Source: Tropicibacter oceani (lineage in GTDB: Bacteria > Pseudomonadota > Alphaproteobacteria > Rhodobacterales > Rhodobacteraceae). From it: a stretch of DNA of 64,000 nucleotides. Of the stretch, positions 16,202-22,976 are shown piece by piece. The position numbers and the translations under genes were made by a program. Position 1 is the first letter of the stretch, and each line of letters starts with the position of its first letter. The stretch lies in contig NZ_CP124616.1 in NCBI RefSeq assembly GCF_029958925.1, forward strand, positions 2,542,001 through 2,606,000. The letters are read 5' to 3'. The notes under the pieces were generated by a model. That model was not told the DNA's origin. It made no database searches and saw nothing but the letters and a program-made list of their open reading frames with translations.

Positions 16202-17479
16202 TCACACCAGGCTTCCCAACCAGCCCAGCCCCGCGCAAAGCGCCAGCGCAATGGGAACCGAGCCTTGCCTGGAAAGCAGGACAAATCCCGCCACCGCGAT
16301 CAGCGGCAGGGGCGCGGGGTTCAGGCTGGACAGGGCGGGCATCGGCCCCAGGCCCGTGTCGATCACCTTGTCGAACAGCAGGTGCAGCGCGAACCACAGC
16401 GACAGGTTGGCGATCACCCCGACCACCGCGGCGGTGACCGCCGCCAGCGCCGATTGCAGCCTTGGCCGGGCCAGCAGGGTTTCGACATAGGGGGCACCGG
16501 CAAAGATCCACAAGAAGCAGGGCACAAAGGTCATCCACAGCGTCAGCGCCCCCGCGATCAGGGCCAGCCCAACGCCGCCCGCGGTGTGGCCGACCAGCAT
16601 CCCGACGAACTGCGTCACGAGGATCAGAGGCCCCGGCGTGGTTTCCGCCAGCCCCAGCGCATCGACCATCTGCGCCGGCGCAAGCCAGGCGCGGGCCTCG
16701 ACCACCTCTTGCGCCATGTAGGCCAGAACCGCATAGGCGCCGCCAAAGGTGACCACCGCCAGCCGCGCAAAGAACATCGCCAGATCGAACAGCAGGCTCT
16801 GGCCCATCAGGTACAGCACCGGCAGCGGCAACAACCACAGCCCCGCCCAGCCCAAAAGCACCGGCCAGGGCGTGACGCGGGCGGCAGGCGGGGGCGCGGA
16901 GGCCTCGGCCGCGGGGCGGCTGCGCAGGGCGCCCCACAGCATGGCCAGCCCGATCACCAGCGGAAACGGCAGGTCGGCGGCATAAAGCGCCAGGAACCCG
17001 GCCAGCGCCAGCGCCCGGTCTTCCCAGCCGCGCAGGGCCTTTTTCGACATCTGCAGCAGGGCCCTTGCGACGATCACCACGACGCAGGCCTTGACCCCCA
17101 GCAGCATGGCCTGCGCCTGGGGCGCCGCGCCATAGCGGGCATACAGCAACGCCAGAACCGCGATCACCAGCGCACCGGGCAGCACGAACAGGCTGCCCGC
17201 GATGACGCCGCCCGCGATGCCGCGCAGACGCCAGCCGACATAGGTCGCCAGCTGCATTGCCTCGGGGCCGGGCAGCAACATGCAAAAGCTCAGGCTGCGC
17301 AGGAACTGCTGTTCGCTCAGCCAGGTGCGGCGTTCGACCAGTTCATCATGCATCAGCGCGATCTGCGCCGCCGGTCCGCCAAAGGACAAAAGCCCGATCT
17401 TCCCGAAACTGCGCACCAACTGGCGCATCGTGACAGGGGCAGAGGCGGGGGAAAGCGAAGGGGCAGGGGTCTGAACCAT
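16202..17479 (-). CDS. chrA: Chromate transporter family protein (ChrA, two-domain)
   Basis: A 425-residue polytopic membrane protein with two homologous CHR domains. The first begins FGKIGLLSFGGPAAQIALMH with the motif FCMLLPGPEAMQLATYVGWR; the second has ARLAVVTFGGAYAVLAYMAQ and LAETTPGPLILVTQFVGM. The duplicated FGG and PGP motifs define the CHR superfamily, which exports chromate in characterised cases. The ATG overlaps the stop of the upstream DUF1194 gene (TGATG), so they are coupled. Whether the physiological substrate is chromate is not shown. Confidence 0.88.
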   Translation of the reverse strand: MVQTPAPSLSPASAPVTMRQLVRSFGKIGLLSFGGPAAQIALMHDELVERRTWLSEQQFLRSLSFCMLLPGPEAMQLATYVGWRLRGIAGGVIAGSLFVLPGALVIAVLALLYARYGAAPQAQAMLLGVKACVVVIVARALLQMSKKALRGWEDRALALAGFLALYAADLPFPLVIGLAMLWGALRSRPAAEASAPPPAARVTPWPVLLGWAGLWLLPLPVLYLMGQSLLFDLAMFFARLAVVTFGGAYAVLAYMAQEVVEARAWLAPAQMVDALGLAETTPGPLILVTQFVGMLVGHTAGGVGLALIAGALTLWMTFVPCFLWIFAGAPYVETLLARPRLQSALAAVTAAVVGVIANLSLWFALHLLFDKVIDTGLGPMPALSSLNPAPLPLIAVAGFVLLSRQGSVPIALALCAGLGWLGSLV

Positions 17480-18123
17480 CACCCCATGATCCGGCTGATT
17501 TCGCGCAACAGCTTCTTGCGGATCGCGCGGGCATAGTCGCGATGCCCGCGCGCGGTCTCGACAAATCCGTCGCGGGTGATGACCTGCCGGGCATAGAAAT
17601 TGGTCAGCGCCCGGCCCAGCCCTTCGATGGCCAGCCCGTTGACGGTGACCCCGGCGCGCTCGGCCCGCTGGCGCATGTGCCCGATCTCGCCGCCTGCGTT
17701 GGGTGTCCCATCGCCTGACATGTCGACAACCCGGCGCGCGCAAGTCGGGGCGGTCTGGAAATGCCGCAAGGCATGGGCCAGCGCCTCGGCCGGAGCGGTG
17801 CCCGACAGCACAAAGGCGCGCTCAAGCCCGCGCACGGCGGCGGCAAAGCCCGCCACCTCGGATGCGCTGTGCATCTGGCGCCAGTCGATCATCACGCGCT
17901 GACGGTCCACCCCGGACCACTGGGTCACGCTCAGCGCAACCTTGTCCCTGACCAGGATCTCGATGATCTCGGGGTCCTGCAGGGCCAGGGCAAGCCCCTC
18001 GATCTGAAGGCTGTATTCCCCCGCATCCACCGAATTCGACACGTCCATCGCCAGGATCAAGGCCGTCTCGCAGGCCCAGGCGGGCAGGGGCATGAAAAGG
18101 GCAAAGGCAAGACCGCGCAGCAT
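17479..18123 (-). CDS. DUF1194 (VWA-like) secreted protein
   Basis: A 214-residue protein with a predicted signal peptide (MLRGLAFALFMPLPAWA followed by C), which suits the start at 18123 rather than an upstream extension. The mature part begins ETALILAMDVSNSVDAGEY, where DVSNS is a MIDAS-like D-x-S-x-S motif of a von Willebrand factor A fold, and later has VVDMSGDGTPN, another metal-site-like segment. This matches the DUF1194 family, of unknown function, probably periplasmic. Coupled to chrA. Confidence 0.8.
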   Translation of the reverse strand: MLRGLAFALFMPLPAWACETALILAMDVSNSVDAGEYSLQIEGLALALQDPEIIEILVRDKVALSVTQWSGVDRQRVMIDWRQMHSASEVAGFAAAVRGLERAFVLSGTAPAEALAHALRHFQTAPTCARRVVDMSGDGTPNAGGEIGHMRQRAERAGVTVNGLAIEGLGRALTNFYARQVITRDGFVETARGHRDYARAIRKKLLREISRIMG

Positions 18124-18232
18124 GGCGGCACAGTGCTGCCCGCCAAGCCCAGCGTCAAGATCAACCAACCAACAGGGCAAGCGGGGCATGCGCCCGCCAA
18201 ACGGGCCACCATGATCACGCAAATAGGGAAAG

Positions 18233-18540
18233 TGCAGGCTTCTGTTGCCAGGTGCCTGCGAACCCCGCCTTACGCTGCTAGGCGCAAGGACTTAATTTTC
18301 GATTCCTCGAACTGCTTACGCAGCCAGAGCAACCGGAGCACGATTGTCGTTTGCAATTGTACTTTGTGAACCGATAACGGTGGTATCTCACCGGGACAAA
18401 GCTACATCTTTACGCGTTCGTCGATCCTATTTCGTCCCCATGATCCTCAAACGAAGGATTTTGGTGGAGACGCCGGGTACCGCCCCCGGGTCCGATCCGT
18501 TTATTCCATGCGCGTTTATGCCCATAGTCCCCAAGGGGAC
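18233..18540 (-). ncRNA. ssrA: Transfer-messenger RNA, circularly permuted (two-piece)
   Basis: On the minus strand the acceptor piece comes first and ends ...CGTCTCC-A-CCA at 18462; after a 22-nt intervening hairpin the coding piece starts at 18439 with GGGGACGAAATAGGATCGAC. GGGGACG and CGTCTCC form the 7-bp acceptor stem (one G-U). The tag frame at 18354-18316 reads GCA AAC GAC AAT CGT GCT CCG GTT GCT CTG GCT GCG TAA = ANDNRAPVALAA. Downstream stems such as CCTTGCGC/GCGTAAGG complete the coding piece, which ends near 18233. This permuted layout is standard in alphaproteobacteria. tmRNA rescues stalled ribosomes and tags proteins for ClpXP. End positions are approximate. Confidence 0.93.
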
Positions 18541-18546
18541 AAACCG

Positions 18547-18575
18547 AATATAGGCCCGCGCCAACCGCGTTTCAA
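18547..18575 (-). promoter_or_regulatory. Promoter of ssrA
   Basis: On the minus strand TTGAAA (18575-18570), a 17-bp spacer and TATATT (18552-18547) form a near-consensus housekeeping promoter. Transcription would start about 18540, at GTCCCCTTGGGGAC, immediately before the acceptor piece. Confidence 0.8.
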
Positions 18576-18623
18576 GCGCCATCCGCGGCAATTGCGCAAA
18601 GCGTCCCTGTTTCTTTGTGCCGC

Positions 18624-18654
18624 AAATATCCCGGGGTCCGGGGCAGCGCCCCGG
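18624..18654 (-). repeat. 3'-end hairpin element downstream of xth
   Basis: AAATATCCCGGGG followed by CCGGGG-CAGCG-CCCCGG (stem 18638-18643 / 18649-18654) lies between the xth stop and the ssrA promoter. It shares its layout with the element after fumC at 14093-14128. Confidence 0.5.
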
Positions 18655-18686
18655 TCGCCCTTCGATATCCGCGCAAACGCCAGCCT

Positions 18687-19469
18687 TCAAAGCGCGATCT
18701 CCAACACCACCGGCACATGATCCGACGGTTTTTCGCGCCCGCGCACCTGCTTGTCGATGGTGCAGGACACCATCAGGTCGGCGGCCTGCGGCGTCAGCAG
18801 GAAATGGTCGATCCGGATGCCGTTGTCGCGCTGCCAGGCTCCGGCCTGATAGTCCCAGAAACTGTAATGCCCCGGCCCCTCGGTCTGCGCGCGAAAGGCT
18901 TCGGTAAAGCCCAGGTTCAGGATCCGCCGATAGGCAGCGCGGCTTTCGGGGCGGAACAGGGCGTCCTCGACCCAGGCCTCGGGCTTTGCGGCGTCCTCGG
19001 CTTGCGGGATGATGTTGTAATCGCCGCCCATCAGCGCCGGCATCTCGTCGGCCAGCAGATCGCGCGCCCGCGCCTCAAGGCGCTTCATCCAGTCCAGCTT
19101 GTAGTCATACTTGGGCCCCGGCACCGGGTTGCCGTTGGGCAGGTACAGCCCGCACAGCCGGCAGGCATGGGTATCGCCCACCACTGTCGCTTCGATCCAG
19201 CGTGCCTGTTCGTCCGTGTCATCGCCCGGCAGGCCGCGCGTGACGTCCTCCAGCGGGCGCTTGGACAGGATCGCCACTCCGTTAAAGCCCTTTTGCCCAT
19301 GGGTCTCGACGTTATAGCCGCGGTCTTCGAACGGTTCGCGCGGAAAGGCTTCGTCGACCGACTTGATCTCCTGGCAAAGCACCACATCGGGCTGCGCCTC
19401 GTCCAGCCAGTCGGTCAGCGCGTTCAGCCGGGCCTTGATTCCGTTGATGTTGAATGTGGCGATTTTCAC
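18687..19469 (-). CDS. xth: Exodeoxyribonuclease III
   Basis: AP endonuclease/3'-5' exonuclease of base-excision repair, 260 residues. The EEP-family motifs are intact: KIATFNINGIKARL at the N-terminus, the metal ligand Glu in VVLCQEIKS, MGGDYNIIPQ, RIDHFLLTP and the C-terminal SDHVPVVLEI. The frame is open far upstream, but the GTG at 19469 preceded by GGGGAG gives the family's exact N-terminus (KIATFN), so I use it. Transcribed alone. Confidence 0.92.
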   Translation of the reverse strand: MKIATFNINGIKARLNALTDWLDEAQPDVVLCQEIKSVDEAFPREPFEDRGYNVETHGQKGFNGVAILSKRPLEDVTRGLPGDDTDEQARWIEATVVGDTHACRLCGLYLPNGNPVPGPKYDYKLDWMKRLEARARDLLADEMPALMGGDYNIIPQAEDAAKPEAWVEDALFRPESRAAYRRILNLGFTEAFRAQTEGPGHYSFWDYQAGAWQRDNGIRIDHFLLTPQAADLMVSCTIDKQVRGREKPSDHVPVVLEIAL

Positions 19470-19857
19470 AATCGGGCTCCCCTTTGTCATGGCGGGCAAA
19501 GTCCCGGCTTTCGGCCAAAGATTCAAGCGGCAGATTTCCCCCAAAATGGCGCGCAAAGTGCCCTGCGGGCGGCGCAGGGGCCGCGGGTTACCCGGGGCGA
19601 TCTCACAGATTCGGGGGATGATTCGACGGTTTGCAACTTTGCAAAGTCCCGTTGCGTTGCAAAGAAATATTTTATCCACAGAAAAAATTTCTCTGGGGGT
19701 AACTCGGATTTTGCGGCTGATTAGCGTCAGTGTGATACGATTTTGATGTGAATAATTGCGGTATTAAACAACCTTAACAAGAATTAACTTTTTTGCAAAC
19801 GTGTTTTGGTTGCAACTCGAAAGGGCATACCACGCAACCCACTCAAGGAACACGAAA
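19470..19857. other. 388-bp intergenic region, AT-rich, with repeated TTGCAA sites
   Basis: No gene is evident. It is strikingly richer in A+T than its surroundings in the last 200 bp. Five copies of the palindrome TTGCAA start at 19631, 19639, 19658, 19793 and 19810; a perfect DnaA-box sequence TTATCCACA is at 19672-19680; and three TTAA tetramers are spaced exactly 10 bp apart (19764, 19774, 19784), on one helix face. This is probably the control region of the downstream repeat-protein operon. Confidence 0.5.
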
Positions 19858-20520
19858 ATGACTGCCCAACTTAAGCACAACACTGCTGAACAATTCCTTT
19901 CCTCCACCAGCGCAAACAACGCCTTTTGTGGTGATGCGGTCGAAAGCTGCATGTCCTGGTCGGGCCCGGCGGGCACCTCGATGGAAACCGGTGACGCTGT
20001 TGAGAGCCTGATGTCCTGGTCCGGACCCAGCGATACCCGCGCCGAAACCGGCGATGCGGTCGAAAGCTTCATGTCCTGGTCCGGTCCCCGTGGCACCCGC
20101 GCCGAAACCGGCGATGCGGTCGAAAGCTTCATGTCCTGGTCCGGTCCCCGTGGCACCCGCGCCGAAACCGGCGATGCGGTCGAAAGCTTCATGTCCTGGT
20201 CCGGCCCGCGCGACACCCGCGCTGAAACCGGCGACGCCGTCGAAAGCTTCATGAGCTGGTCCGGCCCCCGCGACACCCGCGCTGAAACCGGCGATGCGGT
20301 TGAAAGCTTCATGAGCTGGTCCGGCCCGCGCGATACCCGCGCCGAAACCGGCGATGCGGTCGAAAGCTTCATGTCCTGGTCCGGCCCGCGCGATACCCGC
20401 GCTGAAACCGGCGATGCGGTCGAAAGCTTCATGAGCTGGTCCGGCCCGCGCGCGACCAACACCGAAAATGGCGATGCGGTCGAGGCCTTCATGTCCTGGT
20501 CCAAGCCGACCACAGCCTGA
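19858..20520 (+). CDS. Tandem-repeat protein with ten 20-residue SWSGP repeats
   Basis: A 220-residue protein with a 24-residue leader (MTAQLKHNTAEQFLSSTSAN, then NAFC) followed by nine full 20-residue repeats and a final 16-residue unit. The consensus unit is GDAVESFMSWSGPRDTRAET. GDAVE and MSWSGP are nearly invariant; the last unit ends EAFMSWSKPTTA. There is no signal peptide, transmembrane segment or known domain. AAGGA precedes the ATG at 19858, which I prefer to an in-frame TTG/ATG upstream in AT-rich DNA. The next genes (353-residue unknown and EamA transporter) follow in the same direction. A leader plus identical core units resembles multi-core precursors of modified peptides, but a structural repeat protein is equally possible. 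Confidence 0.8.
   Translation: MTAQLKHNTAEQFLSSTSANNAFCGDAVESCMSWSGPAGTSMETGDAVESLMSWSGPSDTRAETGDAVESFMSWSGPRGTRAETGDAVESFMSWSGPRGTRAETGDAVESFMSWSGPRDTRAETGDAVESFMSWSGPRDTRAETGDAVESFMSWSGPRDTRAETGDAVESFMSWSGPRDTRAETGDAVESFMSWSGPRATNTENGDAVEAFMSWSKPTTA
19930..20517 (+). repeat. 60-bp in-frame tandem repeat, 9.8 copies
   Basis: Units start every 60 bp from 19930 (19930, 19990, 20050 ... 20470). Units 3 and 4 are identical in DNA. Units 5-8 encode the same 20 residues but all differ in DNA, including TCC versus AGC serine codons. This shows selection on the peptide and not only recent duplication. It is coding sequence, not a CRISPR array. Confidence 0.95.
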
Positions 20521-20586
20521 GTCCAGCTGAACCCGGGCGGGGCGGATAGGCCGCCTTGCTGAACCCTCACAGGAAGGAGACATCTC

Positions 20587-21648
20587 ATGAGCAATGTCAT
20601 CGAACTGGCCGTCCCGTCCCGGATTCTGCCCCTGGAGGCGCGGGTCACCGCGCTTCTGGCCAACTTTGCACAACACCGCCGCACAGGCGAGGACGTGTTC
20701 TGGTTGAAAGAAAACGCAGAGATGCTGAACATCCTGCAAAGCACCGGCCTGCCCACCGATCCCCAGGCGCTGGCCGTGCATGCCAATTTCTACGCCCAGG
20801 CCGAAAAGCGCCTGCGCTTTTTCCCGCAATACTACCGCTTCTTGTTGTCGCTGGCGCTGGATCTCGAAGATCTGGGAATGCCCGGCGACCAGGCGCAAAA
20901 GATGGTCGATTTCGCCGCCTCCGAAGGGCTGGCCCAGGCCGAGATGTCCGATCTGCAACGCGCCGAGGCGCGCCGTCTGATGGGCCGCCGCGGCGTTGAT
21001 CCGATCCGCGATCCGGGGCTGGACGATCGCCTGATGGCCTTCATGCACCGCACCGCGACCTTTGCGCTGCCCAACAAGAAGGCGGCCTATGAGTTGACGC
21101 ATATCGTCTTTTACCTGACCGAATACGGCAGCCGCCGGGTCGATCTGGGGGATGAGGTCGTCACCAGCCTGCATTTCGCCGGGCTGACCGCCTTTCTGGA
21201 TCAGAACGCCGACCTTTTGGCCGAGATCTGCATCTGCATGCACTACCTGAACGAGGTGCCTCCGCCGGTCTGGACCGCCTGGCTGCGGCAGGAAACCCAG
21301 TACTTCACCGTCGAAGAGGGGCCGAGCGTCTCGCTCAACGACAACTACCACGATTTCCTGATCTGCAACTGGCACGAGGCCGTGATCGGCGGCCCGGTGT
21401 TCCGCAAGTCTTTCGGTAGTGAGCGGATGCGTTTCGAAAAGGCCCCGACACAGGCGGCGGCCTTGCGCGAAATCAGCCAGGCGATGCTGGCGCTGGACGA
21501 TGCGCGGGTCGGCGACTGGGGGATCATGCGCGGCCGGATGGCCAATTCTCTGTCCGAACAGGCCCGCGACATGCTTGAGATCGCCGCCGGCACCAGCCAG
21601 CATTTCGAGGCCTATTTCGAAGGGTTCGCCCGGGCAGGTGGCCAATGA
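20587..21648 (+). CDS. Uncharacterised 353-residue protein in the repeat-peptide operon
   Basis: A cytoplasmic-looking, mostly helical protein; AAGGAGA precedes the ATG. I recognise no named family. Notable features are a helical N-terminal half (ARVTALLANFAQHRRTGEDVFWLKENAEML; parts), FFPQYYRFLLSLALDLEDLG, a histidine-containing ELTHIVFYLTEYG, LAEICICMHYL and CNWHEAVIGGPVF. Several conserved-looking His, Cys and acidic residues could bind a metal or cofactor. It sits 66 bp after the repeat-protein gene and overlaps the EamA transporter gene by 4 bp, so it is a candidate maturation or partner protein for the repeat peptide. Confidence 0.8.
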   Translation: MSNVIELAVPSRILPLEARVTALLANFAQHRRTGEDVFWLKENAEMLNILQSTGLPTDPQALAVHANFYAQAEKRLRFFPQYYRFLLSLALDLEDLGMPGDQAQKMVDFAASEGLAQAEMSDLQRAEARRLMGRRGVDPIRDPGLDDRLMAFMHRTATFALPNKKAAYELTHIVFYLTEYGSRRVDLGDEVVTSLHFAGLTAFLDQNADLLAEICICMHYLNEVPPPVWTAWLRQETQYFTVEEGPSVSLNDNYHDFLICNWHEAVIGGPVFRKSFGSERMRFEKAPTQAAALREISQAMLALDDARVGDWGIMRGRMANSLSEQARDMLEIAAGTSQHFEAYFEGFARAGGQ

Positions 21649-22517
21649 ATCCGGCGCTTGTGGGGGCAGGGCTGGCGGTCCTGTTCACCGGCATGATCGC
21701 CGCCGCCGACGGCATCACCAAACTGGTGTCCGGCAGCTATGAGGCGCCGCAGCTGTATGCCATGTCGGCAGCGCTTGTGGTGCTGATGTCGGCGGGCGCG
21801 GCGCGGGCCAGCAAGGGCGAAAGCCTGCGGATCAAATCGGTTCGCCCCATGGCGCTGCGCAGCGTGCTGACCGTCGTGGCGGCCGTCGCCTTTTTCCAGG
21901 CCTTCCGCCTGCTGCCCTTTGCTGATGTCTTTTTGTTCATCGGTCTGATCCCGCTGATCGCCGCGTCCCTGTCTGGCCCGATGCTGGGCGAAGCGCCGCG
22001 CCCGCTGGCCTGGCTGGCGTTGTCGCTGGGGGCGGGCGGTGTTCTGTTCCTGCTGCCCGGCGGCATCAGCGGCGCGCAGGCCGGCCATGCCTGGGCCTTG
22101 CTGGCGGCGCTGTCCGGGGCGACCTCGATGCTGCTGGCGCGGGTCATTGCCAAGGTCGAGCGCGCCCCGCTGGCGCAGGTCTTCTGGCCCAACCTTGGCC
22201 TGGCGCTGACCATGGCCGTGGCGCTGCCCTTTGTCTGGAAACCGATGGGCCTGATGGACGGCGTCTGGGTCGTGGCCTACGCGTTCTTCCTGTTCGGGGC
22301 GCGCTATGTTTCGGCCGAGGCGATGCGCCTGCTGCCCGCCTATGTCGCCATGCCGGTGATGAATGTGCAATTCGTCTGGATGGTGGCCATCGGCATCTTC
22401 GCCTTTGGCGAGCTGCCCAGCCTTGGCACTGTGCTGGGGGTCATGTTGGTCATCGCCTCGGGGCTGTGGCTGGTGGCCGAGGAAACCCTGTCCAAAGGCG
22501 CCGCACAGCGCGCGTAA
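21645..22517 (+). CDS. EamA/DMT-family transporter
   Basis: A 290-residue membrane protein with ten predicted hydrophobic segments in two five-helix halves, the drug/metabolite transporter (EamA) layout. The first half ends around LAWLALSLGAGGVLFLLPGG, and the second contains MPVMNVQFVWMVAIGIFAFG. Family members commonly export amino acids, nucleosides or small metabolites. The ATG overlaps the stop of the 353-residue gene (ATGA), which ties it to the operon, perhaps as the exporter of its product. A terminator follows. Confidence 0.85.
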   Translation: MNPALVGAGLAVLFTGMIAAADGITKLVSGSYEAPQLYAMSAALVVLMSAGAARASKGESLRIKSVRPMALRSVLTVVAAVAFFQAFRLLPFADVFLFIGLIPLIAASLSGPMLGEAPRPLAWLALSLGAGGVLFLLPGGISGAQAGHAWALLAALSGATSMLLARVIAKVERAPLAQVFWPNLGLALTMAVALPFVWKPMGLMDGVWVVAYAFFLFGARYVSAEAMRLLPAYVAMPVMNVQFVWMVAIGIFAFGELPSLGTVLGVMLVIASGLWLVAEETLSKGAAQRA

Positions 22518-22550
22518 ATCAAGGGTAAATCCTGACGCATCACATTAGCT

Positions 22551-22573
22551 GCCCCTGACAAGGGGCGGTTTTT
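22551..22573 (+). terminator. Intrinsic terminator of the repeat-peptide operon
   Basis: GCCCCT (22551-22556), loop GACA, AGGGGC (22561-22566), then GG and five T residues (22569-22573). It overlaps the stop codon of the convergent erpA-like gene. Confidence 0.85.
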
Positions 22574-22895
22574 ACATGGAAAAGGACGTTCCGCAACCGC
22601 ACGAACTGGTGGCGTTGGGATTGTCGATCACAAAGCGTGCGCCGATCAGCTCTTCGGTGAAATCGATCACCGCGCCGGACAGGAAGGGCAGCGATACAGG
22701 GTCCACCACGACGCGCTGACCGTGACCTTCCAGCACGATATCCTCGGCCTCCGGGTCGTCCAGTTTGATCTCGTACTGAAACCCCGAACAGCCGCCGCCT
22801 TCGACCGCGACGCGCAGCGCCTTGCCGGCATCGCCCGCACCGATTTCGGCCAGCCGTTCAAAGGCGCGATCCGTCACTTTCGGGGGCAGCTGCAT
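22572..22895 (-). CDS. HesB/IscA-family iron-sulfur insertion protein (ErpA-like)
   Basis: A 107-residue A-type Fe-S carrier. The three conserved cysteines are present: one in VEGGGCSGFQYEI and two in the C-terminal SSCGCGTSF. The domain DPVSLPFLSGAVIDFTEEL and FVIDNPNATSSCGCG is standard for ErpA/IscA. It passes Fe-S clusters to apoproteins. Which A-type subclass it belongs to is not certain from sequence alone. It is divergent from dgt (81 bp between starts). Confidence 0.88.
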   Translation of the reverse strand: MQLPPKVTDRAFERLAEIGAGDAGKALRVAVEGGGCSGFQYEIKLDDPEAEDIVLEGHGQRVVVDPVSLPFLSGAVIDFTEELIGARFVIDNPNATSSCGCGTSFSM

Positions 22896-22976
22896 TGTGG
22901 GGGTGTCCTGTGCTTTAACTTGGTGTCTGGGCGGAATATAAGGGCGCGCAGGACAGGCGACAAGGATACATGAGGC

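Noticed and set aside
18427-18690. 87-codon minus-strand frame over the tmRNA acceptor piece
   Set aside because: Overlaps the tmRNA and its promoter; no coding features.
19672-19680. DnaA box as evidence for a replication origin
   Set aside because: Only one perfect box, no dnaA/parAB/repABC genes and no box cluster, so I treat it as a possible regulatory site only.
19930-20517. CRISPR array
   Set aside because: Units are 60 bp, directly adjacent with no unique spacers, and form an open reading frame with a Shine-Dalgarno.
19843-21645. 600-codon minus-strand frame with Gly/Ala/Phe repeats
   Set aside because: It is the complement of the 60-bp tandem repeat and the following gene; repeats in this frame simply mirror the real coding repeat.
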